From Aphanocapsa lilacina HA4352-LM1 (lineage in GTDB: Bacteria > Cyanobacteriota > Cyanobacteriia > Gloeobacterales > Gloeobacteraceae): DNA of 45,723 nucleotides. Made by a program: the position numbers and the translations under genes. Location of the stretch: positions 1 to 45,723 of the forward strand of contig JAHHGR010000035.1 of assembly GCA_019359725.1 (NCBI GenBank). Direction: 5' to 3'. A model generated the notes under the pieces. It had not been told where the DNA came from, searched no databases, and saw only the letters and a list, made by a program, of their open reading frames with translations. Positions 35,092-44,479 of the stretch are shown one piece after another (the stretch's first letter is position 1; every line of letters starts with the position of its first letter).

Positions 35092-36015
35092 GTGTCCGCT
35101 GCCGCCAGGGGCCGGGTCTTCGCAGTCCTGGTCAACTGGTGCAACGACGGCGATACCCTGCGGGCGGTCGATTCACTGATGGCCCAGCACTTGCTGCCGG
35201 AGGTGATCGTCGTGGACAACGCCTCGCCGGGCGGCTCGGAAGAGCGGCTGCGCGCGGCGCTCGCCGGACGTGCCACCGTGCTGCAAAGCGGAGCGAACCT
35301 GGGCTGGGCGGGCGGCTGCAACGTCGGGATCCGTCAGGCACTTGAGCGGGAGGCCAGGTACGTGTGGCTATTTAACAACGACGCCACCGCTCATCCGGCC
35401 GCCCTGGCCGCCCTGGTGGATGCCGCCGAGAGCCATCCGGACGCGGCCGCCTGCGGGTCGCTGATTTACGAACAAGATCGCCCGGAAGTGGTCTGGTTTG
35501 CCGGCGGGGCGGTCTCGCTCTGGCGGGGGGTCACATGGCATATCGGTCGCGGCCGGACCGATCGCGGCCAGTTTGGCGGCCCGCCCCGGCCGGTGGCGTT
35601 TTTAACCGGCTGCAGTCTGCTGGTGCGCCGCGCCGCCTTCGAGCAGGTTGGGCTGCTTCCTGAAAGGTATTTTCTATACTTTGAGGATGTCGATTGGTGC
35701 CTGCAGGCCCGCCGCCGGGGCTACCGGCTATTGTTCGTCCCCGAGGCGCGCGTCTGGCACCGCGAGGGTTCTTCAGCGCGCGGTGCCGACGGCCTCTCAC
35801 CCACCCACGCCTACTACGACGCTCGCAACAATCTTTACTTCATCGACCGCTGGTGCAGCCCACTGCAGCGCATCACCGCCCGCGCCAACTTCGCAGTGCG
35901 CGTCGTCGGTAAGGTCAGCTTGTGGTCCTTGTTGCGCCGTCGGGAACAGGTGCTCGTCGCGTCGCTTCTAGCTGGAGTGCGCGATTACTATCGACAAGAT
36001 AGCAGCTGGTCTTAG
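35092..36015 (+). CDS. Family 2 glycosyltransferase
   Basis: A 307-residue GT-A type transferase, probably cytosolic or membrane-peripheral. FAVLVNWCNDGDTLRAVDSL opens the nucleotide-sugar fold; IVVDNASPGG and GANLGWAGGCNVGIR are typical of rhamnosyltransferase-like GT2 proteins, and VWLFNNDA holds the acidic metal-binding motif (N-N-D in place of D-x-D). FLTGCSLLVRRAAFEQVGLL and YFLYFEDVDWCLQARRRGYR form the acceptor/catalytic region with an ED pair. The GTG at 35092 begins two bases after the ileS stop, so translation is probably coupled, although the functions appear unrelated. It likely acts in cell-surface polysaccharide synthesis; donor and acceptor are unknown. Confidence 0.85.
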   Translation: MSAAARGRVFAVLVNWCNDGDTLRAVDSLMAQHLLPEVIVVDNASPGGSEERLRAALAGRATVLQSGANLGWAGGCNVGIRQALEREARYVWLFNNDATAHPAALAALVDAAESHPDAAACGSLIYEQDRPEVVWFAGGAVSLWRGVTWHIGRGRTDRGQFGGPPRPVAFLTGCSLLVRRAAFEQVGLLPERYFLYFEDVDWCLQARRRGYRLLFVPEARVWHREGSSARGADGLSPTHAYYDARNNLYFIDRWCSPLQRITARANFAVRVVGKVSLWSLLRRREQVLVASLLAGVRDYYRQDSSWS

Positions 36016-36072
36016 GTGATTAGACAGTTCAGACTATCAACAGTGACCACGGTTTAATCCTTTACCAGTACA

Positions 36073-38691
36073 TCAAGTGAGGTATGACCGAACCTTTTCA
36101 GCCTGCACTTCCAGGTTTTCCGCTTCTATGGGGTGCCCCATTGTGTGAAGCAGCTGGGCATAGCCATCTAAGACATCGGCAACTTTTGGGTGATCAGAGC
36201 CAAAAGTATTTTCTCGAATGCTCAACGCGCGCTGGTAGAGTGGCTCAGCTTCGCCAAGCCGGCCTTGTCGTCTGTATAGTGAGGCCAAACCGAGCACGCA
36301 TGTCGCCACATCGGGATGCTCCGGACCGCTCAATCTTTCTCGTACTCCCAACGCGCGCACAAACAAGGGCTCGGCTTTGGCGTAACGGTTTTGGGAGACA
36401 AACAGCCATCCCAGGCCGTCGAGTGTTCTCGCCAGATCGCTCTGTTCCGATTGCGGTAGCTCGTTTTGGATTGCCAAGGCCTGTTCGTACCACTGCTGGG
36501 CTTTGCGGTACCTCCGCCAGGCTTTATTGAGTTCGGCCAGGTCATATAGGCTCAATGCCGCTTGGGACGATTCCTCCCCCGAATTTTTCTTGCGAATTTC
36601 CAGCGCCCGTAACAGCAATTTTTCAGCTTTGTCGAACTGGCGCTGTTCCTTGTAGAGCCTGGCCAGCCCGTTGATGCTGGCCAAAGCAGGTTTGCCGGTC
36701 TCCATTGCGGCTTCAAAAATTTTTAGCGCTCGACAGAAAAGCGGCTCCGCTTCGTTGTGTCGGCCTTCAATCTGATAGAGACCCGCCAAGTAGTTGATAC
36801 TGGAAGCCACCCGTGGGTGATTCACTCCAAGTACCTTCTCTCGCACGCTCAACATGAGTTTGTAAAAAGATTCTGCCTCTGCATAACGGCCGCGTTCGCG
36901 CAAATAGTAGCCAGCTTTATTTAAAAGGTTGGCGGCCACTTCAAACTCTAAGCTCCACTCTTCCACCAGCTTTTTCACAGCCTGGGCTTGGGGCAACAGT
37001 CGTTCGCATACTGGCCAATTGTCTGGTCGTACGAAGGGAAAGACTCTTTCCACTGCCCGAGTTGCCCGCTCTGCCCACAAGCGGAGTTCATCGTTGCTCA
37101 TGCCGTCTTTGAGTATGTCCTGGACCAAGCGGTGCACACCCAACACGCGGTGGCGGATGTCCATGTGCAGTAGCGAGAAACAGGAGGCTGCCTCCACGGC
37201 TCGCTCGAAAATCTCCTCATCGGCAACATCTCTGAGGGTATCCCCCCACTCCTGAGCTGCTCCGGTAAAGATCTCTCTGGCGATTGCATCGGGAGCAAGA
37301 AAAGCACAGGCACGGAGCAGTTCCGAGGCCGTTGGACTGCTGCGCTGTATCTCCATAAAGGCCAAATCGAACGCCACCGTCACCGAAGCGTGTCCTATGG
37401 CGAACTTTCTAGAAATTGCGCGCAATCTGGCACCATCTTGCCGGTATCGACGCAGGTACTTTTGTAGACTAGCTCGGGTTTCCTCAATGTAAGCACCTGC
37501 CTGGTCCAAAGCCAGGGGCAATCCGCCCACTTCCCGGGAAACCTCTTCGGCAATGCAAAGCTCTTCCGGCCGGACATCCTCCAGGGTGGCCTGAGCCTCA
37601 ATGATCTTTGCCCGTCGCAATAGTAATAAAGCACCGTTTTCAGTTTCCAGTGCCGGTACTTCGACGCGACGTAGGAGTCCTGTGGTGGTCGCCCGGGTGG
37701 TCAGAAGCACACGGCCGCTAGGGTTGTTGGGCAACTGGGGTAGAACCATCTCTAGATCGTCTACATTGTCTACTACCAGCAACCAACTGCCCTCACGGGT
37801 CAAGCGTCTTTTGACCGCCGCCAGCACTTCGGCCTGATTTCCTTCATCTCGCAGCGGAAGCTCCAGCAGCAAGGCCAGATCGACAAAGCCGGCAACCAGT
37901 TCTGAAATGGTCTGCGCTCGCAGCCAAAATACCGCCCGGTAGTGTTCCCGGTATCGGTGGACGTATTCGGCGGCAATTTGGGTCTTGCCGACTCCGGGCA
38001 TCCCGCTTAGGGCTACCTTTGTGCCTTCACGAAGGAGTTTATTCAGCTGTATAAGCAATTGCTCGCGTCCAGTAAAACAAGGATTTCGGTCGAGCGGCAC
38101 ATTCCACAATCCTAAAAAGTCAGCACCATGGTGCCGAACGGAGGCTGTCTGGGGCTGAGATGTTCCTCTAAAGTAAAAGTTACTATTTGTGATTGTGACC
38201 ACATTTGAGTCAACAAGATCCCTGCCGACTGCCATACTCGCTGCACCGGATGCAAGGGCGCTGCTTTCGCGCAGAGTGCTTGTTGGATCCGAGGGTGACT
38301 GCTGCTTTACCGCATGGAGCAGTACCCGGCGGTGGTCTTCCTTGGGTAAACCCACAAGATCAACACAGATGAACGCGTCAATCACTCCTGTGGGTTGGCA
38401 AGCTTCCACCCGGATGGTCAACATCGCTCCATCCGCTGCCATTGGGTTGCACAAAAATGTATTTTCCCACCCCGGGTGCGAGTATTCGTTCAGCAGGTAA
38501 GCTTTCGATAGCACAACGATAGTGCGGCGCGATTCGGACACCGTTTTGCTCAGCCACGACCCGGAGTCACCGTACGGCTGGGGGTATTCTTCCTGCAGTT
38601 CAACCGTGTATCCGGCTTCCTGCAAAACACGCGCAATCCACTCCGATAACTCCTGTTCGGCTGGGTTGCAGCTGATGAAAAAGTCCTTCAT
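36073..38691 (-). CDS. TIR-NB-ARC-TPR protein (bacterial NLR-like)
   Basis: An 872-residue STAND/NLR-type protein. Residues 1-135 form a TIR domain (KDFFISCNPAEQELSEWIAR, RTIVVLSKAYLLNEY, GVIDAFICVDLVGL). A linker at about 160-178 carries SNVVTITNSNFYFRG. An NB-ARC ATPase follows with the P-loop GMPGVGKT near 234, Walker B LLVVDNVDD near 305 and GLPLALDQ near 392; the C-terminal 250 residues are tetratricopeptide repeats of the 42-residue kinesin-light-chain type (for example GRYAEAESFYKLMLSVREKV). Such proteins sense a ligand through the repeats, oligomerise and activate TIR NAD-hydrolysis, usually in antiphage defence. In the TIR domain the segment expected to hold the catalytic Glu reads YSHPGWENTF, so that Glu may be displaced. 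The start at 38691 has an AGGGGGA site. Divergent partner at 38829. Confidence 0.9.
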   Translation of the reverse strand: MKDFFISCNPAEQELSEWIARVLQEAGYTVELQEEYPQPYGDSGSWLSKTVSESRRTIVVLSKAYLLNEYSHPGWENTFLCNPMAADGAMLTIRVEACQPTGVIDAFICVDLVGLPKEDHRRVLLHAVKQQSPSDPTSTLRESSALASGAASMAVGRDLVDSNVVTITNSNFYFRGTSQPQTASVRHHGADFLGLWNVPLDRNPCFTGREQLLIQLNKLLREGTKVALSGMPGVGKTQIAAEYVHRYREHYRAVFWLRAQTISELVAGFVDLALLLELPLRDEGNQAEVLAAVKRRLTREGSWLLVVDNVDDLEMVLPQLPNNPSGRVLLTTRATTTGLLRRVEVPALETENGALLLLRRAKIIEAQATLEDVRPEELCIAEEVSREVGGLPLALDQAGAYIEETRASLQKYLRRYRQDGARLRAISRKFAIGHASVTVAFDLAFMEIQRSSPTASELLRACAFLAPDAIAREIFTGAAQEWGDTLRDVADEEIFERAVEAASCFSLLHMDIRHRVLGVHRLVQDILKDGMSNDELRLWAERATRAVERVFPFVRPDNWPVCERLLPQAQAVKKLVEEWSLEFEVAANLLNKAGYYLRERGRYAEAESFYKLMLSVREKVLGVNHPRVASSINYLAGLYQIEGRHNEAEPLFCRALKIFEAAMETGKPALASINGLARLYKEQRQFDKAEKLLLRALEIRKKNSGEESSQAALSLYDLAELNKAWRRYRKAQQWYEQALAIQNELPQSEQSDLARTLDGLGWLFVSQNRYAKAEPLFVRALGVRERLSGPEHPDVATCVLGLASLYRRQGRLGEAEPLYQRALSIRENTFGSDHPKVADVLDGYAQLLHTMGHPIEAENLEVQAEKVRSYLT

Positions 38692-38828
38692 GGGCGTCCC
38701 CCTGTTAGGTCGAGCATTCTGCACACATAATCATCTATCCTCGCCACAAAAAAATTATGTCGCAAGGTGGCGAATTTCCCATGTCCTTCTTAAGATTGAA
38801 GCAGACCTTTCGTCTTGCGAGCTTTTCC

Positions 38829-39278
38829 ATGGATCCCACCGCCTTGGCCGCCCTGTCGAGAGAAGTGACAGTATTTTTATCTCCTTTTTTGCCTCATCTG
38901 TTGGCCCTTACCAAGGATGCCGCGAAGCAGGCCGCCGAAGCGGCGGGCAAAGCACTGGGTGCCGATGCCTGGAATCAAGCGAAAACGCTGTGGAGCAGGC
39001 TCTGGCCAAAGATGGAAGCTAAGGCCGTTGCTGTAGAAGCCACGCAGGATGTTCTAGCTGCGCCGAACGACCAGGACGCTCAAGCCGCTTTGCGCCAGCA
39101 AATCAAAAAGCTGTTGAACGAGAATCCGGAACTTGCTGATGAAATCGGCTGGTTGTGGGGACAGGGTCAGAGGAGCCGGACTGTAACTGCCAGTGGAGAG
39201 CGCTCCGTGGCCATCGGCGGCAATGTCAGCGGTAGCAACATCGTCACAGGTAACAACAATACTGTCGGCAGCCACTAG
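38829..39278 (+). CDS. Small helical protein ending in an amyloid-like Gly/Asn-rich signalling motif
   Basis: A 149-residue protein. Residues 1-105 are alpha-helical (MDPTALAALSREVTVFLSPF, then an Ala/Lys-rich amphipathic region), the form seen in small proteins and N-terminal domains that accompany bacterial NLRs. Residues 116-149 read RTVTASGERSVAIGGNVSGS followed by NIVTGNNNTVG: two short, related Gly/Asn/Val repeats like the beta-arch motifs by which NLRs and partner proteins are proposed to co-assemble. The upstream ATGs at 38757 and 38781 are in frame; 38829 is chosen because MDP-T-L is the common start of these proteins. It is transcribed away from the TIR-NB-ARC-TPR gene, the two starts being 137 bases apart. 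Directly after its stop, in the same frame, lies a vapB remnant. Confidence 0.72.
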   Translation: MDPTALAALSREVTVFLSPFLPHLLALTKDAAKQAAEAAGKALGADAWNQAKTLWSRLWPKMEAKAVAVEATQDVLAAPNDQDAQAALRQQIKKLLNENPELADEIGWLWGQGQRSRTVTASGERSVAIGGNVSGSNIVTGNNNTVGSH

Positions 39279-39389
39279 AACCATGACCAAGCGGGCGCTC
39301 GACTCGAAATTGTCGATGGTCTGCCGCTCGTCCACACCCAGGTCGATGAAGACTTGGTAACTACCCTGCGCAAACTGCGCGAAGGGTGA
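39279..39389 (+). pseudogene. Truncated VapB-type antitoxin (3' remnant)
   Basis: The frame running on from the stop of the previous gene reads GARLEIVDGLPLVHTQVDED then LVTTLRKLREG and a TGA at 39387. This is the C-terminal, toxin-binding half of an AbrB-type VapB antitoxin; the DNA-binding N-terminal half and start codon are gone. The TGA overlaps the GTG of the vapC remnant by four bases (GTGA), the usual vapBC junction. Confidence 0.6.
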
Positions 39390-39731
39390 GACTCCTTATC
39401 GACACGAATATCCTCATCGCCGGGACTGTACCCAGCCATCCGGCGCATGGGCGGTGCCTACCTGTCATGCAGGGCATCATTTCGAGAGGCAATGAAGGAT
39501 ACCTCTGCCTCCAATCGCTTAGCGAGTATTTCCGGTTCATGACCGGCGTCGCGCGGCCGCAACTGAGTCCCAAAAACGCAGAGCGTGCAATCAAGCAACT
39601 GCTGACTAATTTCAAGGCCATAGGTCTCGATGGGACGGATCACCTGGCAATGTTCACCCGCATGGGCGCGTTGGGTCTGCATGGCGCCGTCGTGTATGAC
39701 GGACGTTGCGGCCCTGGTGCAAGCGCCGTAA
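39386..39731 (+). pseudogene. Disrupted VapC-type PIN-domain toxin
   Basis: Opens with MRLLIDTNILIAGTVPSHPA, the PIN-domain start with the first catalytic Asp (DTN), and includes SLSEYFRFMTG with the conserved Glu. After GAVVYD, where the core normally goes on to the later acidic residues, the sequence jumps into another frame that reads DVAALVQAP and stops at 39731, the look of a VapC C-terminus. A deletion of roughly 25-30 codons plus a frame change has therefore removed the third/fourth catalytic acid region. The uninterrupted frame itself runs on to 40003 as unrelated sequence. The toxin should be inactive. Confidence 0.65.
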
Positions 39732-40012
39732 GTAGTGCCGGTGTCGGCTGTCGCCCCTGGCCCTTCACCGAGAAAGCGCTTTTTCATGGAGGGTCGCACC
39801 AAAAATTACTATCGACCATGGCCGCAGGAACGTCGAGCGCAAACGGCTGCGCTCCAACACCGCTGCGGGCGGTGCTGTCAGCCTGTGGGGGCTTACAGAT
39901 TCGCCATCCCCCCCCTAAAAAACCGGGTGTCCTATTGCCGGGGCACAGAACCGGGCGGTGCGCTCAGGCTGCACATCCGCAGCAGGTGGCAGGCGTCTCT
40001 TGAGGTGGAAGC
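39732..40012. other. Short region between the vapC remnant and the large orphan
   Basis: 281 bases with overlapping short frames only. A run of C followed by A residues near 39910 is present but forms no clear hairpin. The region should include the promoter of the gene at 40013, whose GAGGTGG ribosome site is at 40002-40008. Confidence 0.35.
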
Positions 40013-42667
40013 ATGTCCAGTAATTCCCAAGATCAAGGCGGTACCGGCGGCACCCCGCCGCAACCGGACGATAAACAGCATCCCGACATCGGTTTGGGCA
40101 TGCGGGACCGCTTCCCCCTCGGTCAACAGGGGGAAGAAACGGCGGTGTTCGGTCGGCGCGGACTGGGGGGACCGGCCCGGGTGTTCGACGGCCGCAACAA
40201 GTACGAAGAAGTCGACGCAAAGCTGCAGGGCGACAGGGAGCGTGAAGCGGCCCTCAAGCAGGAGAAACAGGAAGTTATCAACCGGGCGAGCGCCAACTTG
40301 AATCTGGCGAGCGTCGGTCTGTCCTTCGGCAACTACCTGGACGCCCGCAAAGCTGGAGACGGGGACGAGGCCGCCGGCCATCTGCTCAATTCGAGCGGCC
40401 GGGTGATGAATACCCTGGGCTATCGGGGGACCGACCTGCGCAACCCGGCGCTCAACATGAACCCCTGGACCGCCAAACCTTCCGAGGAGGTCAAATCGAT
40501 CACCGGAACCGGCGGCGGCTCGCTTTTTATGGGGCTGGGCGACGGCTTTCGGGCCCACGACGCTTTCTCTGAAGGCAACTATGTCCGGGGAGCGGCCTAC
40601 ACAGGCTCCTCGGCGGCTTACACCACGCTGGGGGTCGGTAAATTAGCGGCACAAGGCGCCAAGAACAATGCCCCCGGCCTGGCCAACACGATCGCCAACG
40701 TTCTTGGCCGCACCGGAGATGTGGCCAAGAATGCCGCCCACGTCGAAGGGCTCGGCTACGGGGTGGGCAGTTTGGCCAACATCGGCGTGGGCATCAGCGA
40801 ACTGACCGACGGCCAGTGGAACGGCAAAGACGTCGAAGCGGGCCTGCGCATCGCCGACGGCATCGGCAGCGGCATCAAAGCCGGCGCCCAGTTCATCCAG
40901 GCGGGCATCGTGCCCGCCTGGGCGACTTCGGGCATTGCCAAAGTCGGCCAGGTAGCTTCCAAATTGCCCCTGTCCGGGGTGCTGGGGCAACTCGGGGCCG
41001 GGGCGGCGGCGGTGGCGGCCTCGCCGGTGGTGGGCACCGCTGCGGCGATCTACACCGGCGGCCAACTGCTGGTGGGCGATGCGATGGACGAGACGATCGG
41101 CGCGCTCTGGAACGGCGTGGTGGTCGGGGGCGGCGGTGCCGTCGTCGAGGGCGTCGGCGATGCGGTGGGTGCTGTGGACCTGAGCGACGGCCTGGGCTGG
41201 GACGACGGCCAGGCGGCCCTGGGGCAGCTGCAGGAGGTCGGCAGCGATCTGCAGACCGCCGGAGCGACGATGTGGGAGGACTTGAAGGTGGCGGGGGAGC
41301 ACGCCGGCGAGAACTTCATGGGCCGCATGGAGTTTCTGCGCGATGCCGGGGACTTCGTCGCCGGCGGCCTCGATGAGACCGTCGCCGCCTTCGGGGTCAA
41401 CAGCATCGCAGCAGGGCAGCAGTTGTGGACCAACGGCTCAGAAGCGCTCGACGCAGTACAGCAGGGAGATTGGGGCGGCGCCTGGCAGCAGGTGCAGGAG
41501 GGCCTCGGCGGCGCCTGGCAGGACTTTACCAATGGCAATACTTATCTGGCGGCGGCGGCGGATGTCCAGCAGGACAACCAGAACCTGCTCGACTTTGGCG
41601 CCCAGGCCATCGATACTGTCGGCCATTTTCTATCCGGCATCAACCCCTTCGCCGATCCGCCACCCGCCCCGGTCGATCCACCGCCGGTCGAACCGGTGCC
41701 CGTGCCGGAGCCTGTGGCCGTGGAGGACCCACCGCCGAGCACTGCGACCGACGACCCGGGCAGCGATCCAGCTACTGATCCGGCAAGTGATTCAACCACC
41801 AATCCGACAAGCGATCCAGCCACCGATCCGGCCGATGAGCCAACCGGTTTGATCGAGCCGCAGCCCAAACCCCTCCCGTCAGTTGAGCCGCAGCCCGAAC
41901 CTGAACCCACGGACCGGATGGAGCTGGTGGTTCCTGCACCGCAACCCGCTCCCGCCCCGATTCCAGTTCCCCCGCCGGTGCCAGTTGCTCCGACGCCGGA
42001 GCAACTGGCCGACCCCGACACCAACCTGAGCGAACTGGTCGAAAGTGGTGCGATCACCGAGGCGGAGCGGGCGGAGGCGCTATTAGATGAAGCCCGCAAT
42101 CGGTTGGAGGCGGAGGGGGAGTTTCGCGAAGGCACCCCACCCGATGCGCAGCAGCTGGGGGATGGTGTCGAGGACGCAAACGGTCTCCAAGATCCGCAAC
42201 TGCCCGACGGTGAGCAGCCGGCAGATCCCGAAGGCCAGAGCCCGGAGTATTTCTTCGACGACAGTTGCACTCTGCCTACCGAAGCGCTCGAAAATACTGC
42301 AGCCGAAGCGTCGGCGGATCTGCTCGAAGCGCCTGTCCAGGATTTTGGCTTCAGCGAGGACCCGGAGGCTCTGCAGGACAGTTTCGAACCGGTAACAGAC
42401 GATCCATCGGGCTGGTTTGAGCCACAGCCTGGGCAAACTGGCGAAGAGACCTTCCAGAGCGATCCTGAGGCACAACTGCTGGAGCAGCAGGCCGCAGAAC
42501 AAGAAGCGCAACAGCAGGCGGAACTCGAAGCTCAGCAAGCAGCAGCAGCAGAAGAAGAAGAAGCCAGGTTGCAGGCGGAGGAAGAAGCGAGGCTTCAAGC
42601 CGAAGAAGAGGCGGCCCGACAGGCGGAGGAAGAAGCCCTCGCCGCCGAATCCGAAGAAGCGGCGTAG
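40013..42667 (+). CDS. Large acidic orphan protein with Gly/Ala-rich core, Pro/Asp linker and Glu/Ala coiled tail
   Basis: An 884-residue protein I cannot assign. Residues 1-30 are polar and disordered. About 80-360 carry alternating amphipathic and Gly/Ala-rich hydrophobic segments (LGAGAAAVAASPVVGTAAAI, WNGVVVGGGGAVVEGVGDAV), with recurring helix-rich blocks to about 545. About 545-640 is a Pro/Val/Asp/Thr linker with near-repeats of SDPATDP. A predicted disordered acidic stretch follows, and from about 820 a TolA-like coiled tail with repeats of EEEARLQAEEEARLQAEEE. There is no signal peptide, lipobox or classical membrane anchor, and no cysteine-rich or enzymatic motif was seen apart from scattered residues. 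The hydrophobic Gly/Ala segments recall pore-forming or polymorphic-toxin-like regions, which is speculation. A GAGGTGG site precedes the ATG. Confidence 0.75.
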   Translation: MSSNSQDQGGTGGTPPQPDDKQHPDIGLGMRDRFPLGQQGEETAVFGRRGLGGPARVFDGRNKYEEVDAKLQGDREREAALKQEKQEVINRASANLNLASVGLSFGNYLDARKAGDGDEAAGHLLNSSGRVMNTLGYRGTDLRNPALNMNPWTAKPSEEVKSITGTGGGSLFMGLGDGFRAHDAFSEGNYVRGAAYTGSSAAYTTLGVGKLAAQGAKNNAPGLANTIANVLGRTGDVAKNAAHVEGLGYGVGSLANIGVGISELTDGQWNGKDVEAGLRIADGIGSGIKAGAQFIQAGIVPAWATSGIAKVGQVASKLPLSGVLGQLGAGAAAVAASPVVGTAAAIYTGGQLLVGDAMDETIGALWNGVVVGGGGAVVEGVGDAVGAVDLSDGLGWDDGQAALGQLQEVGSDLQTAGATMWEDLKVAGEHAGENFMGRMEFLRDAGDFVAGGLDETVAAFGVNSIAAGQQLWTNGSEALDAVQQGDWGGAWQQVQEGLGGAWQDFTNGNTYLAAAADVQQDNQNLLDFGAQAIDTVGHFLSGINPFADPPPAPVDPPPVEPVPVPEPVAVEDPPPSTATDDPGSDPATDPASDSTTNPTSDPATDPADEPTGLIEPQPKPLPSVEPQPEPEPTDRMELVVPAPQPAPAPIPVPPPVPVAPTPEQLADPDTNLSELVESGAITEAERAEALLDEARNRLEAEGEFREGTPPDAQQLGDGVEDANGLQDPQLPDGEQPADPEGQSPEYFFDDSCTLPTEALENTAAEASADLLEAPVQDFGFSEDPEALQDSFEPVTDDPSGWFEPQPGQTGEETFQSDPEAQLLEQQAAEQEAQQQAELEAQQAAAAEEEEARLQAEEEARLQAEEEAARQAEEEALAAESEEAA

Positions 42668-42679
42668 TACCCCGTCTAT

Positions 42680-44122
<1,443 letters not shown>

Positions 44123-44479
44123 GGGTGTGTTTCCTTGAAATCTCGCTTGACTCTCAGGGTTGGACAGACTTGCAAGCACCTTGGACCCCTTGCGATGAAT
44201 CGCAAGCCGGTTTTCCTCACCAGCCGCGGCCGCTTTTGCGCACCTGAAGATTGCGGCCTGAGTGCCAGCTTGCACGGCCACACCGATCAAGGATACGTCC
44301 GGGTGTTTTGTGTCAAAACTCTCGATCGGGAGTTGTTGCTCACCCCGGGGTTCCTGCAAGCCCGATCCTGTCCCCGCTAGCAGGCCAACAGTGGTAGGCT
44401 GCGATCGGTTCACGCCTTCGGCGATCCGGGCCGCCTTGCCGTCCTTTGTCCGGACCACCTCTATGGAGCTTGAGGCTCG
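44123..44479. other. Divergent intergenic region between the GH13 and CysQ genes
   Basis: 357 bases in which the minus-strand frame of the glycosidase stays open, and short plus-strand frames also exist, but none has a ribosome site or family resemblance. It must contain the promoters of both genes; none was identified with confidence. Confidence 0.35.

Noticed and set aside
39732..40003. Continuation of the vapC frame as a 205-residue protein
   Set aside because: After GAVVYD the translation has no PIN features and becomes Cys/Gly/Pro-rich; it is read-through into non-coding sequence after a deletion.
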